From Alcaligenes ammonioxydans (GTDB taxonomy: Bacteria; Pseudomonadota; Gammaproteobacteria; Burkholderiales; Burkholderiaceae_B): a stretch of DNA of 64,000 nucleotides. The notes under the pieces were generated by a model. The model was not told the origin of the DNA and did no database searches. It was given only the letters and a program-made list of their open reading frames with translations. Shown here one piece after another: positions 1-8,587 of this stretch. The stretch is taken from the NCBI RefSeq assembly GCF_019343455.1, contig NZ_CP049362.1:2480001-2544000 (forward strand), written 5' to 3'. The translations under genes and the position numbers were made by a program. The first letter of the stretch is position 1; each line of letters opens with the position of its first letter.

Positions 1-613
1 GTTCAGGGTGTGCCATGGCGGCCGGGTGGATCAGGCCCTCATGGTAGAAAAATTCCTCGGCCTCGGACGTCATCATGCAGCCATCCAGACGCAAGGTGGT
101 ACCCAGGGTTTCGGAACGCAGCAGCTCCAGGCGCTGAAAGGCGGTCTGGCGCTCGAGCAGGCGCTCGGTAAAGCGAAAGCCATACAGGGCGTCTTTGTTC
201 AGGTTTTCAGTCAGCAGCTCGCCCGCATGAGCCGGGCCATCCGCTTCACCACGCCACAAACGGTTGCGCTGGGCTTGGCCTGGCTTGAAAGCCTGTTCAA
301 TCCCGTTAATTAGACGGGTCGCCTTGCCGGAGTTGTCCTGCATGAAGTTGCAGACATAAACGTCCAGCGTCACGCCACCCCGCTCGGGCCAGGTATGAAT
401 GGCCAAATGAGACTCGGCCAGCAACAGGACGCCGGTTACTCCGCCGGGCTGCCCCTCGAACTCGGGAAATGCCTGCCACTCCTCACCCACGATCGTCAGC
501 CCAGCATCAACAGTTTGCTGGCGGCAAAAATCAGCCAGTTTCTGGGCATCGATCAGCAGCTCGGGGCTGCATGCACATTGGTAAAGGTCTGCGGTCAAGT
601 GCAAGCCTTGCAT
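1..613 (-). CDS. S-adenosylmethionine decarboxylase / spermidine synthase fusion (3' end outside window)
   Basis: The N-terminal ~120 residues form a small prokaryotic AdoMet decarboxylase. The block ESHLAIHTWPE carries the serine that would be cleaved to give the catalytic pyruvoyl group, followed by a Cys-containing strand (YVCNF). After a linker the reading frame continues into the start of a spermidine synthase, seen as YGFRFTERLLERQTAFQ and a downstream EFFYHEGLIHPAAMAHPE-type segment, and runs off the left edge. Such a protein would make decarboxylated AdoMet and transfer its aminopropyl group to putrescine in one polypeptide. The start is ATG at 613 with AAAGGAG a few bases upstream. 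A TACAAT box (734-739) and a leader hairpin lie upstream. The fusion call depends on the ~80 spermidine-synthase-like residues visible here. Confidence 0.88.
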   Translation of the reverse strand, partial: MQGLHLTADLYQCACSPELLIDAQKLADFCRQQTVDAGLTIVGEEWQAFPEFEGQPGGVTGVLLLAESHLAIHTWPERGGVTLDVYVCNFMQDNSGKATRLINGIEQAFKPGQAQRNRLWRGEADGPAHAGELLTENLNKDALYGFRFTERLLERQTAFQRLELLRSETLGTTLRLDGCMMTSEAEEFFYHEGLIHPAAMAHPE

Positions 614-680
614 AATCGTGTGCTCCTTTAACGGATTTTGCGCTCCCTACCAACGAGATGACCGCAACGTAAAAACTGTA

Positions 681-716
681 AAGCGAGGTGCACCTGGAAT
701 GGCGATCACCTCGCTT
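681..716 (-). promoter_or_regulatory. Leader hairpin upstream of the speD-speE fusion
   Basis: A perfect 10-bp inverted repeat has its arms at 681-690 and 707-716. On the minus strand it lies between a TACAAT -10-like box (734-739) and the gene's SD, and is followed by TTTACAGTTTTTACG, so it resembles an intrinsic terminator inside the 5' leader. Attenuation or mRNA stabilisation are possible roles. The pairing is seen; the function is inferred. Confidence 0.45.
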
Positions 717-787
717 CATCGAAAAGAGCGCAAATTGTACCTTATATCAAACTTAAATATATGAAAATAACCCTATTTTAGAGAAGA

Positions 788-1933
788 TTAAGGTATATAC
801 GCTGCGGAAGGCAGCAGAACCAACTCCATGACCAAATGAGCCCCGGGACCGGGGCGCTCCTTGAAATAGACTCGGCCACCATGATGCCGCAGCACTGATC
901 GCAAGATAGACAGGCCGAGCCCACTGCCTTGCACCTGCTGACCGGGTAGACGAAAGAACTTGTCAAAGACCTTCTCTTTATAAAGTGGGTCAATGCCCGG
1001 CCCCTGGTCCAGCACTTCAATACAGGCCCATCCGGGTTCTCCAACTTGCAAACGCACGGTCACCATCGTATCGGGGGCGGAATACTTAAGCGCGTTCTCC
1101 AGGGCATTGCGCAAACCCACCTGCAAAGGAACCATATCCACACGAGCCCATAAGCCATGCGAAGGCAGCTCCAGACGCAGGCGGTGGCGCTGATCGTGAA
1201 AAGCACGCAGACTCAAACGCAACACGGCCCGTAAATCTGCTTCGCGCCACTCTTTGCCGTCGCCTGCCTCATACTCCAGACGGTTCAGGCGCGCCAGATC
1301 ATTAAGCAGCACATCCACACCGCGAACTTTTTCATGTAATTGTGTGTAAATTTTGTTGGTTCGCGCCGTGGGCGGAGTTTCCAGCTGCAGCAACTGGATA
1401 TAGCCGCTAATGGCGGCCAAGGGAGAGCGTATTTCATGGGCTGCCACCGCAAAACAGTCCGCACGCTCCCGCTCCTGCTGCACTTTGGCACTGACATCGC
1501 GAATCATCAGCAAGGTAGCCTTATCCGGCGCAGGCGCGGCGTAAGCATGAAACTCCAAGGCCCGTACCTGCTCCCCTTCCCCGTCTTGATGAAGATAAAA
1601 AAAAGGATTCTGAATCCGTTGAATTACCCGGCTAATGCCGGGCAACAGATAGGTCAAGTCCACCCGCAAACTTTTTTCCAGTCCCTGAAAAAAATCGAAC
1701 AAGTCAGAGACCCCCTTTTTGATATCCGCCTGATCGAGCAAATCGCGCATGGCCCGATTGCTACCTTCTATATGTCCACAGGAGTCAAACATAATGACCG
1801 CGTCGGGCAAGGCATCGAGCATCTGTTCAGAGCGGCGTACTCTTGTATAAGCAAGCCGGGGCCGTACGGGTACCGCCGTTTTGCTAAACGAGCGTTGCCC
1901 GATCAAAAAACTCGCAAATAGTGTGAGCAACAA
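788..1933 (-). CDS. PAS-domain sensor histidine kinase
   Basis: The 381-residue protein starts with a short hydrophobic segment (about residues 1-13), then a PAS-like domain (~35-145), a HisKA dimerisation domain with phospho-acceptor His ~166 in AAHEIRSPLAAI, and an HATPase domain with N-box (ENALKY), G1 (DQGPGID), F-box (VFDKFFR) and G2 (GSGLGLSI). No periplasmic sensor domain is present, so the PAS fold is the probable sensor. The only start available in this frame is TTG at 1933, because an in-frame TAG lies at 1943-1945; the true N-terminus is uncertain. The probable partner is the response regulator that diverges from it at 2728. Confidence 0.85.
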   Translation of the reverse strand: MLLTLFASFLIGQRSFSKTAVPVRPRLAYTRVRRSEQMLDALPDAVIMFDSCGHIEGSNRAMRDLLDQADIKKGVSDLFDFFQGLEKSLRVDLTYLLPGISRVIQRIQNPFFYLHQDGEGEQVRALEFHAYAAPAPDKATLLMIRDVSAKVQQERERADCFAVAAHEIRSPLAAISGYIQLLQLETPPTARTNKIYTQLHEKVRGVDVLLNDLARLNRLEYEAGDGKEWREADLRAVLRLSLRAFHDQRHRLRLELPSHGLWARVDMVPLQVGLRNALENALKYSAPDTMVTVRLQVGEPGWACIEVLDQGPGIDPLYKEKVFDKFFRLPGQQVQGSGLGLSILRSVLRHHGGRVYFKERPGPGAHLVMELVLLPSAAYIP

Positions 1934-2727
1934 TCCAATCCCCTATTTCCGTCCCAAAACAAGCACTGCGCCTGCCTCAGTGCATTTGTCATCACCATGC
2001 AGCAAAAAAGCAGGTCCAAGCCAGGAGCCAGACATTTTTTCGATGGGATGAGTGACATGCCGATGCTTTCGTGTCGGCTAAGGTGAAATTAACGATTAAG
2101 CGCCTAATAACTTTAATTTATGACAATTAAGCGCGACGATGGGAAAGGTATCTGTATTTTTAAAAAGATCGGCACCAGACGAACCCGTCCTACTGCTCAG
2201 AAACGTAAACAGCCGTACCATAAGGCGCATAAAATTTCTTTGAGAAAAACAGCAGTCTTGGACAAAATATCGCCCTATTTATTTCATAAACACTGATTAG
2301 AATCAAGGTTAGCATCCAAAATAAATGCTAGGGTGCTAACACCCTTTCGGGCTGCTCTCCTGCGGCCAGCTACGCGCTGGAACCCAAGCACGACGTCACA
2401 CTCCAAGTGTGTTCAGCGGCCCACACTGGGTTCGTCCGGTAACACGACAGCGCAAGGGTTACGCGTAAAATCAGCAAGGCGAGTCCAGGTTCACAGACCC
2501 GCCAGATTGAAGTGGCTCCCTGAAGAAGCATGAACATCTGAAAAACGGAGATATTAGAAGCGTGTGTGTCGAATACTCTGCCTATCACTTGGCATGAACA
2601 GGCCCCTTACCATTGCCATTATTAGTATTTTTCTACTTACTAATATCGTCTCTACACTCTGCACTGCTACATCGGGGCGCATTGACTGGACTGCCCCGGT
2701 CTGGCCTGCTTTCAATTATTTGACTCA
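1934..2727. other. Long intergenic region between divergent kinase and response regulator
   Basis: This 794-bp stretch holds no convincing gene. It contains a 6-bp inverted repeat (2310-2315 / 2325-2330), a small GGTG-CACC hairpin just after it, and a 7-bp inverted repeat ATTAGTA / TACTAAT (2621-2627 / 2638-2644) about 85 bp before the response regulator. Short frames inside it have no ribosome site and no recognisable sequence. In-frame codons upstream of the kinase (ATG at 2035 to TAG at 1945) could be a lost N-terminus. Confidence 0.5.
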
Positions 2728-3351
2728 ATGAACGACGCCGTTTACTCCACTCGGCAGGCTGCTGATTTACTGGGTGTGTCTGTACGCACCGTACAACTTT
2801 GGGTAGAAGCCGGGACCCTGAAGGCCTGGAAAACCCAAGGCGGGCACCGACGCATTGACCGTGCGTCCGTACAAGCCGTCTTGCAAGAGCGACAGGGGCA
2901 CACCGGGGTGCAAGCCGCCGAACCCCCACCCCCCCCCGATGCACCCGCTTGCAGCGGTGAGCCGTGCTTGCGTGTGCTGGTCGTTGAAGACGACCCGGAT
3001 TTGCTGGCGATTTACCGTATGGCTATGGAGCATCTGCCCTTTCCGATCGAACTACGTTGTGAGCAAGACGGACTAAAGGGTCTGATCGCCGCCGGCAACT
3101 TTCATCCCGATGTTCTGATTGTGGATTTGAATCTGCCCAAGCTCGATGGGTTTGCCATGCTCAAAGCCCTGGCAGACGCTCGTGAAACCGAACACACCCA
3201 GATCTATGTCATTTCCGCTTTGAGTGCGGCTGACATCCATGCCCGCGGGGGTCTGCCCAGCAACGCGACCGCTTTGTCCAAGCCCATCCCTATTGCCTTG
3301 CTGCTGCAGCTGCTCAGCGAAGCCTTCCACGCCCAGTATCTGCCATCCTGA
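2728..3351 (+). CDS. Response regulator with N-terminal MerR/excisionase-type HTH and C-terminal receiver domain
   Basis: Residues ~5-52 form a helix-turn-helix of the MerR/excisionase class (STRQAADLLGVSVRTVQLW, then a GGHRR wing). A proline-rich linker (~65-75) leads to a CheY-like receiver (~81-200) with acidic pocket EDD ~87-89, predicted phospho-Asp ~133 in LIVDLNLP, and the switch Lys in SKPIP. This order, DNA-binding domain first and receiver last, is the reverse of the common OmpR/NarL layout. It probably works with the PAS kinase at 788-1933. The start is ATG at 2728; no strong SD is visible. Target promoters cannot be read from the sequence. Confidence 0.85.
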   Translation: MNDAVYSTRQAADLLGVSVRTVQLWVEAGTLKAWKTQGGHRRIDRASVQAVLQERQGHTGVQAAEPPPPPDAPACSGEPCLRVLVVEDDPDLLAIYRMAMEHLPFPIELRCEQDGLKGLIAAGNFHPDVLIVDLNLPKLDGFAMLKALADARETEHTQIYVISALSAADIHARGGLPSNATALSKPIPIALLLQLLSEAFHAQYLPS

Positions 3352-3445
3352 CCGCACCCCCTTCCCGGCACCCACACGGATCAATTATTTCAATTTATAT
3401 CGTTTTATGGTGAAAAACCTCATTTAATTATCATTTTTTTATTTT

Positions 3446-3474
3446 TTGACATAGAAAATGATTCAAATGATACT
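3446..3474 (+). promoter_or_regulatory. Sigma-70-like promoter of the chemoreceptor gene
   Basis: A consensus TTGACA (3446-3451) is followed by a 17-bp spacer and GATACT (3469-3474), in an AT-rich region about 80 bp before the chemoreceptor start. The match is by eye. Confidence 0.5.
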
Positions 3475-3554
3475 ATTCACGAAAAAACGCAACAAGAAAT
3501 TGATCAGTTCCATCTGGAGTCTGTTTCTGATCCAAAAGTGCAAGGGGGAAGGCC

Positions 3555-5261
3555 ATGCGCAAGAATCTGCCCGTTACCGGCATCGAGACCGAGTTGCTGG
3601 ACGAACAATACCTGATTTCCAAGACCGATCTGGCGGGACGCATTGTTTATGCAAACCCGGCATTTGTGGAAGTCAGCGGTTTCAGTCGGCAAGAACTCAT
3701 CGGTGCTCCGCACAACATCGTGCGCCATCCTGACATGCCTGCCGAAGTCTTTGCCGACTTATGGCATACGCTCAAGCAACGGCGCTCGTGGGTGGGGATC
3801 GTCAAGAATCGCCGTAAAGATGGTGGTTTTTACTGGGTCATGGCCCATGCCAGTCCGATTATTGAACAAGGTGAATTGACCGGCTTTGCTTCAGTGCGCG
3901 TGCGAGCCAAATCTCAGGATATTCAAACGGCTGAGCAGTTTTACCAGGAGTTGCGTCAAGGTCGCCTCGGTTCGCGAGCCTTGCGTGCTGGCCAGATCGT
4001 CGCCCGCAGTTGGCGGCGCCCTTTTGCCGCCCTTCGTTTCCTGGGTGGCCCCAGTCTGCTGGCAGCGTTCTTACGTAAAGGCCTGTTGAATCTGGGCATT
4101 ACCGGCACCATCATCGCCATGATCCTGAATACGGAGATGCCTGAGCGCAGCATGTTTCTGTTGGCCGGTGCACTAGGTGCAGGAACCTTGGTGATCCTGG
4201 GCTACCAGGCGCTTTTGATGCGGCGCGTTCTGGGCTCATTCAGAACCGCCACCCACATTGCCCAACAGATTGCCGCAGGCAACCTGACCGTCAATACGCG
4301 TGGGCCCGAGGTCAGCAAGCTCGAAACACTGGGGCAAAACCTGGATTTGATGCGCAAAAGCCTGATGAGCATCAGCACGGATGTCGACAACAGTTGTGCA
4401 AACAATCAACAAGTGGCCCGGCAACTGTCCGACAACAGCACCTTGCTGGAGGCCCGCACGCACGAGCAGGCCGCGTCCATACAAGAGACCACGGCCAGCA
4501 TGAGCTCCTTTGGTCAAACTGTTTTGCAGACAGCGGAAAACGCTAAAGCCAGCCATGAGCTGGCCAGCCGCAGCGCTGATATTGCCAGTCGCGGCAACGA
4601 GGCGGTACAGAAGGTGACCGTGTCCATGCAGCAGATCCTGGAGAGCTCGCAACATATTGGCACGATCGTGGCGATGATCAACAACATCGCCTTTCAAACC
4701 AACATCCTGTCGATCAATGCCTCTATTGAATCGGCCCGAGCTGGCGAGGCCGGCAAAGGCTTTGCGGTGGTTGCCTCAGCAGTGCGCTCGCTGGCCCAGC
4801 AAGCGGCACAAGCGGCTGATGAGATCAAGCAACTGGTGACGCAAACCCAGGCTTTGAGTGCTGAAGGTGCAGACCATGCCGCCCATGCGGGCCAGACCAT
4901 GCAGGAAATTCTGACCTCTGTGTCCGAGGTCGCACATTTAATGGGCGAGATTTCAGCCGCCACCGGCGAGCAAAGTATCGGTCTGGGCCAACTGACTCAG
5001 GCCTTGCGGCAGGTGGACCAAATTACCAGCGATAATGCCGTGCTGGTCCAGGATCTGAGTGAAACCGCCCGGGAATTAAACCTGAACGGCGCCGAGCTGC
5101 AGGAAGCCATCAGCGTTCTGAATCATGGTGACAAGGAAAAGGCTCACCATGCCCCTGTTCCCGCCCATTCCCGTGCTCTGGCACCCGTTGTCACCTTGGA
5201 AAGCGCTCGTCGCCAGCCCGTTCCCCCAGGCCGGCCACGACAGCGGGCATCAGGGACCTAG
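3555..5261 (+). CDS. PAS-containing methyl-accepting chemotaxis protein (Aer-like)
   Basis: The 568-residue receptor has an N-terminal cytoplasmic PAS domain (~10-120; DLAGRIVYANPAFVEVSGF and a NIVRHPDMP loop typical of Aer-family redox PAS domains). A hydrophobic double segment (~163-190 and ~198-220) gives a short membrane hairpin without a periplasmic domain. A HAMP-like linker (~225-278) and a long signalling domain follow, whose hairpin tip reads IAFQTNILSINASIESARAGEAGKGF. It should therefore sense an internal signal, such as FAD redox state or oxygen, and control CheA. No C-terminal CheR-tethering pentapeptide is seen. Its stop codon overlaps that of the convergent manganese exporter within the palindrome CTAG. 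Confidence 0.92.
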   Translation: MRKNLPVTGIETELLDEQYLISKTDLAGRIVYANPAFVEVSGFSRQELIGAPHNIVRHPDMPAEVFADLWHTLKQRRSWVGIVKNRRKDGGFYWVMAHASPIIEQGELTGFASVRVRAKSQDIQTAEQFYQELRQGRLGSRALRAGQIVARSWRRPFAALRFLGGPSLLAAFLRKGLLNLGITGTIIAMILNTEMPERSMFLLAGALGAGTLVILGYQALLMRRVLGSFRTATHIAQQIAAGNLTVNTRGPEVSKLETLGQNLDLMRKSLMSISTDVDNSCANNQQVARQLSDNSTLLEARTHEQAASIQETTASMSSFGQTVLQTAENAKASHELASRSADIASRGNEAVQKVTVSMQQILESSQHIGTIVAMINNIAFQTNILSINASIESARAGEAGKGFAVVASAVRSLAQQAAQAADEIKQLVTQTQALSAEGADHAAHAGQTMQEILTSVSEVAHLMGEISAATGEQSIGLGQLTQALRQVDQITSDNAVLVQDLSETARELNLNGAELQEAISVLNHGDKEKAHHAPVPAHSRALAPVVTLESARRQPVPPGRPRQRASGT

Positions 5262-5842
5262 CTGGCCTGGAAACCCAGGCTTTCTACTCCGCCCAGCAAG
5301 GCTACCAGGCCCAACACAGCAAAGATACAGGCGGCAATCCGGTGCACCAGTTGGGTGGGCAAACGGCGGGCGATGCGCTCGCCAAACAGAACAGCAGGCG
5401 CATTGGCCAGCATCATGCCCAAGGTCGTCCCGAGCACAACCCACCAGAACTGCTGATATTGAGCCGCCAAGGCAACCGTAGCGATCTGGGTTTTATCGCC
5501 CATCTCGGCCAGAAAAAAAGTAATCAAGGTCGTTCCAAACACGCCAAACCGTGTCCGTGTCGCTTCAGCGTCATCGATCTTGTCGGGAATCAGAATCCAG
5601 ATGGCCATGGCAAGAAAGGAAATGCCCAGCACCCAGCGCAATACGTTCGGGTCCAACAGCGCAGGAACCCAGGTTCCAATGGCACCTGCCAAACCGTGAT
5701 TGACAAGGGTTGCGATGAAAATGGCGAGAATGATGGGCCAAGGGCGTTTGTAGCGGGCCGCAAGAATAAAGGCAAGTAACTGGGTTTTGTCCCCAATTTC
5801 TGCCAAGGCAACCACACCCGTGGAGATAAACAACGCTTCCAT
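5258..5842 (-). CDS. mntX: TMEM165/GDT1 (UPF0016) family manganese exporter
   Basis: The 194-residue membrane protein has two homologous halves, each with the family signature E-x-G-D-K-T (ALAEIGDKTQ near the N-terminus, FLAEMGDKTQ mid-protein), and about six hydrophobic helices. Family members export Mn(II) or exchange cations. I chose the ATG at 5842, preceded by AGGAG, over an upstream ATG because the family signature begins directly after it. An upstream yybP-ykoY riboswitch supports Mn-dependent control. The gene converges on the chemoreceptor with overlapping stop codons. The symbol mntX is by analogy with the neisserial exporter. Confidence 0.88.
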   Translation of the reverse strand: MEALFISTGVVALAEIGDKTQLLAFILAARYKRPWPIILAIFIATLVNHGLAGAIGTWVPALLDPNVLRWVLGISFLAMAIWILIPDKIDDAEATRTRFGVFGTTLITFFLAEMGDKTQIATVALAAQYQQFWWVVLGTTLGMMLANAPAVLFGERIARRLPTQLVHRIAACIFAVLGLVALLGGVESLGFQAS

Positions 5843-5894
5843 AACAACTCCTGGCCGGATAAGAGACAGATGACCACAAACCCCCCCGGCCAAA

Positions 5895-6012
5895 CGCGAA
5901 GGTCTATGGTCAAAAGTCTTGCCAGGCTAAGTTGCTACCAGCGCCATGACCTTGTGTAGGTCAAGTATGTTGACGCTGATCTTCGATAAGTCGAAGCGGC
6001 TACTCCCTAATG
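5895..6012 (-). promoter_or_regulatory. yybP-ykoY manganese riboswitch
   Basis: Read on the minus strand, the three conserved blocks appear in the right order: GGGAGTAGC (6007-5999), GTCAACATACTTG (5974-5962) and AGACCTT (5905-5899). These are the diagnostic elements of the yybP-ykoY class, which binds Mn(II). Downstream, GGCCGG (5891-5886) can pair with CCGGCC (5858-5853), which abuts the AGGAG ribosome site at 5852-5848, suggesting translational control. The motif match is seen; the switching mechanism is inferred. Confidence 0.9.
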
Positions 6013-6110
6013 ACGAAGCGCATCGTAGCCCAGATTATCGTCCCTGTCCAATTGAAGCGTTTCAACGTAGACACAGTACACTTGTTGATTTACACCTACG
6101 CACTCCAAGC

Positions 6111-7673
6111 ATGACTGTCCAAACCCCAGCATCTGCCCGATCCGACGCCTATCAGCGCTCCGTATTGCTGTATTTGTTGTTTATGGTGTTGCTGTGGACC
6201 ATTTTGATGGCCATCAGCCACAAAGCACCAGACCTGGACGGCATGGAAGAGCTGGTCTGGTCGGCCAGCTTCGAGCTGGGCTACCTGAAACACCCCCCCT
6301 TACCCTCCTGGGTGATGGCAGCCTTGACCAGTGTGGTCGGGCGCCCTGCCTGGCTGAGCTTCGCCGCCGGCATGAGCGCTTCTGTTCTGGGTCTGTGGTT
6401 CATCTGGAAACTGGCCTGCGAGTTTCTGAACCCCGAGCGCGCTTTTATGGTGCTGCTCATCAGCTCGGTCAGCATCTACTTTTCTTTGCGCGGAACCATT
6501 TTCAATCACAACACCGCTCAACTATGGTCCGTCACCGCAGCCACCTGGTTTTTCTATCGGGCGGGGCGAGACCAGAGACCGGCTGACTGGTTATGGCTAG
6601 GTGCCGTCGCGGCCCTGTCTACGGTCACCAAGTACAGTGCCGTTATTTTGTTCACGGCATTTTTCCTGTATTTTTTGCGCAGCGGTATGTGGCGACAGCG
6701 GCAGACCTGGGCAGGACTGGGTCTGGCTCTGCTCGCCTATGTGGTGGTGCTCTCCCCCCATTTGTACTGGTTATTCAAGAATGACTTCGCGCCGTTTCGC
6801 TATATGGACGGCTCCTTGGAGACCCACACCCGCTGGGAAGCCTACAAGGAATTACTCTCCTTCTGCCTGGATCAGCTCGGTCGGCTCAGCCCCATGCTGG
6901 TCGCCATGATTGCCCTGGGCATCTGGAATCGCCGTGATCAAAAACAGCGGAGCTCGTCTGATCCTGGCCTGCCAGGCACGCCGTCTTACGCTGTCGATAT
7001 TTCCCAGCGCGACAAACAGTTTTTGCTGTGGGTAGGTCTGACACCGTTTGTCAGCACGGTTCTGGTTTCGGCCGTCCTGGGGACACGTCTGGTCGCCTCC
7101 TGGGCCACGACCTTTTTTGTCTTGTACGGTTTTTTCGCCTTGTGGTTCATGCGCGGCAAGGACAAGGTCCAATTGCGGCGGGTCGCCATTATTGTGATCG
7201 TGCTGCAGATTTTGCTGGCATCCGGCTACGCGCTGGCCCGAGGCCCGCTGGCCTGGTACAAAGGCCGGGATTCACGCTCTACCTTTCCGGGTCCTGAAAT
7301 ATCTGCCCAAATGCAGGCCATCTGGAACGAACATATGCCCGGCATCCCTCTGAAAGTCGTGGTTGCCGACACGTGGCTGGGCGGAAATATTGCGGTCCAT
7401 GCCGGACAGGACGTGATGGTCTTCATTGATGCCGATCCCGCCGCCTCGCCCTGGCTGACCCTGCCTCGGGACATGGCGTGTGGGGCCCTCGTCGTGTACA
7501 GCCTGCAAACCCGCGGACAGCCACCGGCAGCCTTGCTCAAGCTATACGAGCAGGCCCCCATCAAAGGGCTGGCGCAACAGCGTTGGTCGTCCGAGCGCAG
7601 TCCCATGATCGACCTGAACTGGGCCATTGTGCCTGCCCAACCCAGCTGCCACTTGAGCACCCCCAAGCGGTAA
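6111..7673 (+). CDS. Glycosyltransferase family 39-like (PMT_2) membrane protein
   Basis: A polytopic membrane protein of 520 residues with roughly ten or more hydrophobic helices. The first extracytoplasmic loop carries an acidic motif (DLDGMEELVW) followed by GYLKHPPLPSW, as in ArnT/PMT_2 enzymes, which use lipid-linked sugar donors to glycosylate lipids or proteins. The start at 6111 (MTVQTP) is preferred over an upstream in-frame ATG at 5946 because the latter would read through the divergent riboswitch DNA. The acceptor and donor cannot be told. It diverges from the manganese exporter and is followed by a convergent LysR gene 5 bp away. Confidence 0.78.
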   Translation: MTVQTPASARSDAYQRSVLLYLLFMVLLWTILMAISHKAPDLDGMEELVWSASFELGYLKHPPLPSWVMAALTSVVGRPAWLSFAAGMSASVLGLWFIWKLACEFLNPERAFMVLLISSVSIYFSLRGTIFNHNTAQLWSVTAATWFFYRAGRDQRPADWLWLGAVAALSTVTKYSAVILFTAFFLYFLRSGMWRQRQTWAGLGLALLAYVVVLSPHLYWLFKNDFAPFRYMDGSLETHTRWEAYKELLSFCLDQLGRLSPMLVAMIALGIWNRRDQKQRSSSDPGLPGTPSYAVDISQRDKQFLLWVGLTPFVSTVLVSAVLGTRLVASWATTFFVLYGFFALWFMRGKDKVQLRRVAIIVIVLQILLASGYALARGPLAWYKGRDSRSTFPGPEISAQMQAIWNEHMPGIPLKVVVADTWLGGNIAVHAGQDVMVFIDADPAASPWLTLPRDMACGALVVYSLQTRGQPPAALLKLYEQAPIKGLAQQRWSSERSPMIDLNWAIVPAQPSCHLSTPKR

Positions 7674-7678
7674 GTCTG

Positions 7679-8587
7679 TCAAATCTGGGGATGATGCACC
7701 GGCAGTTGCTCACCCAGGTAATCCAGGAAATGCCGTACCGCCGGGGCCATGCCCCGGCGGGAGGCAAATACGGCATGAATAATGCCCGGCAATGGCGCCC
7801 ACTGGGGCAGAACCTGCACCAAACGCCCGGCCTGCAAGGCCTCGCAACACATATAGTCGGGCAAAATGCCCACGCCTATTCCCTGCTCCACCCCCTCGCG
7901 CAAGGTGAGCAAATCGGAAGCCATGTAACGGGGCCGATGCGTTATCGTCAGACTGGCGCCATCAGGACCATACAGCTCCCATTCATTCTGACCTTGCCGG
8001 GCCGACATCGCGACTGTGGGCAACTTGAGTAGATCTGTCGGCCCACGCACCGGCTCAAAAAGCGCCAGCAACGCAGGCTGAGCAACCAGAATGGAGCCGG
8101 TCTCCCCCAGACGTTTGACGATATAGCTGGCGCTGTCGCTCAAGGTGCTGCGCACCCGCAAAGCCACATCGATACCATCGGCTACCGGGTCCACCACGCG
8201 ATTGCTGACCTCCACCTCCAGCTCGACCTGGGGGTAGCGAACCAGAAACTGCGCAAACACCGTCGACAGCACCGTATGTGCCAGGGTAACCGGGCAACTG
8301 ATCCGCAAGAGCCCGCGTGGCTCCTGCTGCACCTGCGCGACGGCCGCATAGGCGGCTTCGGCCTCATCTCGCATGGCCTGACAATGGCGCAAGAACACCT
8401 CGCCGGCCGGGGTCAGCGACAGGCTACGAGTCGTGCGTTGCAACAAGCGCACGCCCACCTCGGCCTCCAGACGGCTCAGGCGCCGCGATACACGCGACGG
8501 GGGCATGCCCAGGTGCCGGGCAGCCGCGCTAAAGCCGCCCCGTTGCACCACTTCGGTGAACAGCACCATGTCATTTAAGTCATACAT
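7679..8587 (-). CDS. LysR-family transcriptional regulator
   Basis: A standard-length (302 aa) LysR protein. The N-terminal winged HTH (~5-62) reads AAARHLGMPPSRVSRRLSRLEAEVGVRLLQRTTRSLSLT, and the C-terminal two-lobed effector domain begins near residue 90 (GLLRISCP). It diverges from the azoreductase gene, with 125 bp between the two starts, so it probably controls that gene and itself, as is common for LysR pairs. The effector is unknown. Confidence 0.92.
   Translation of the reverse strand: MYDLNDMVLFTEVVQRGGFSAAARHLGMPPSRVSRRLSRLEAEVGVRLLQRTTRSLSLTPAGEVFLRHCQAMRDEAEAAYAAVAQVQQEPRGLLRISCPVTLAHTVLSTVFAQFLVRYPQVELEVEVSNRVVDPVADGIDVALRVRSTLSDSASYIVKRLGETGSILVAQPALLALFEPVRGPTDLLKLPTVAMSARQGQNEWELYGPDGASLTITHRPRYMASDLLTLREGVEQGIGVGILPDYMCCEALQAGRLVQVLPQWAPLPGIIHAVFASRRGMAPAVRHFLDYLGEQLPVHHPQI

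Noticed and set aside
531..719. Possible upstream open reading frame overlapping the start of the speD-speE fusion (minus strand, ATG at 719)
   Set aside because: No ribosome site precedes it, it overlaps the fusion's own coding region, and its sequence resembles no known leader peptide.
2333..2588. Two small frames on opposite strands in the kinase-regulator intergenic region
   Set aside because: Neither has an SD, a recognisable domain or a conserved-looking composition.
5946..6110. N-terminal extension of the GT39-like protein to an upstream ATG
   Set aside because: The extension would translate the divergent riboswitch DNA, and the family homology starts after 6111.
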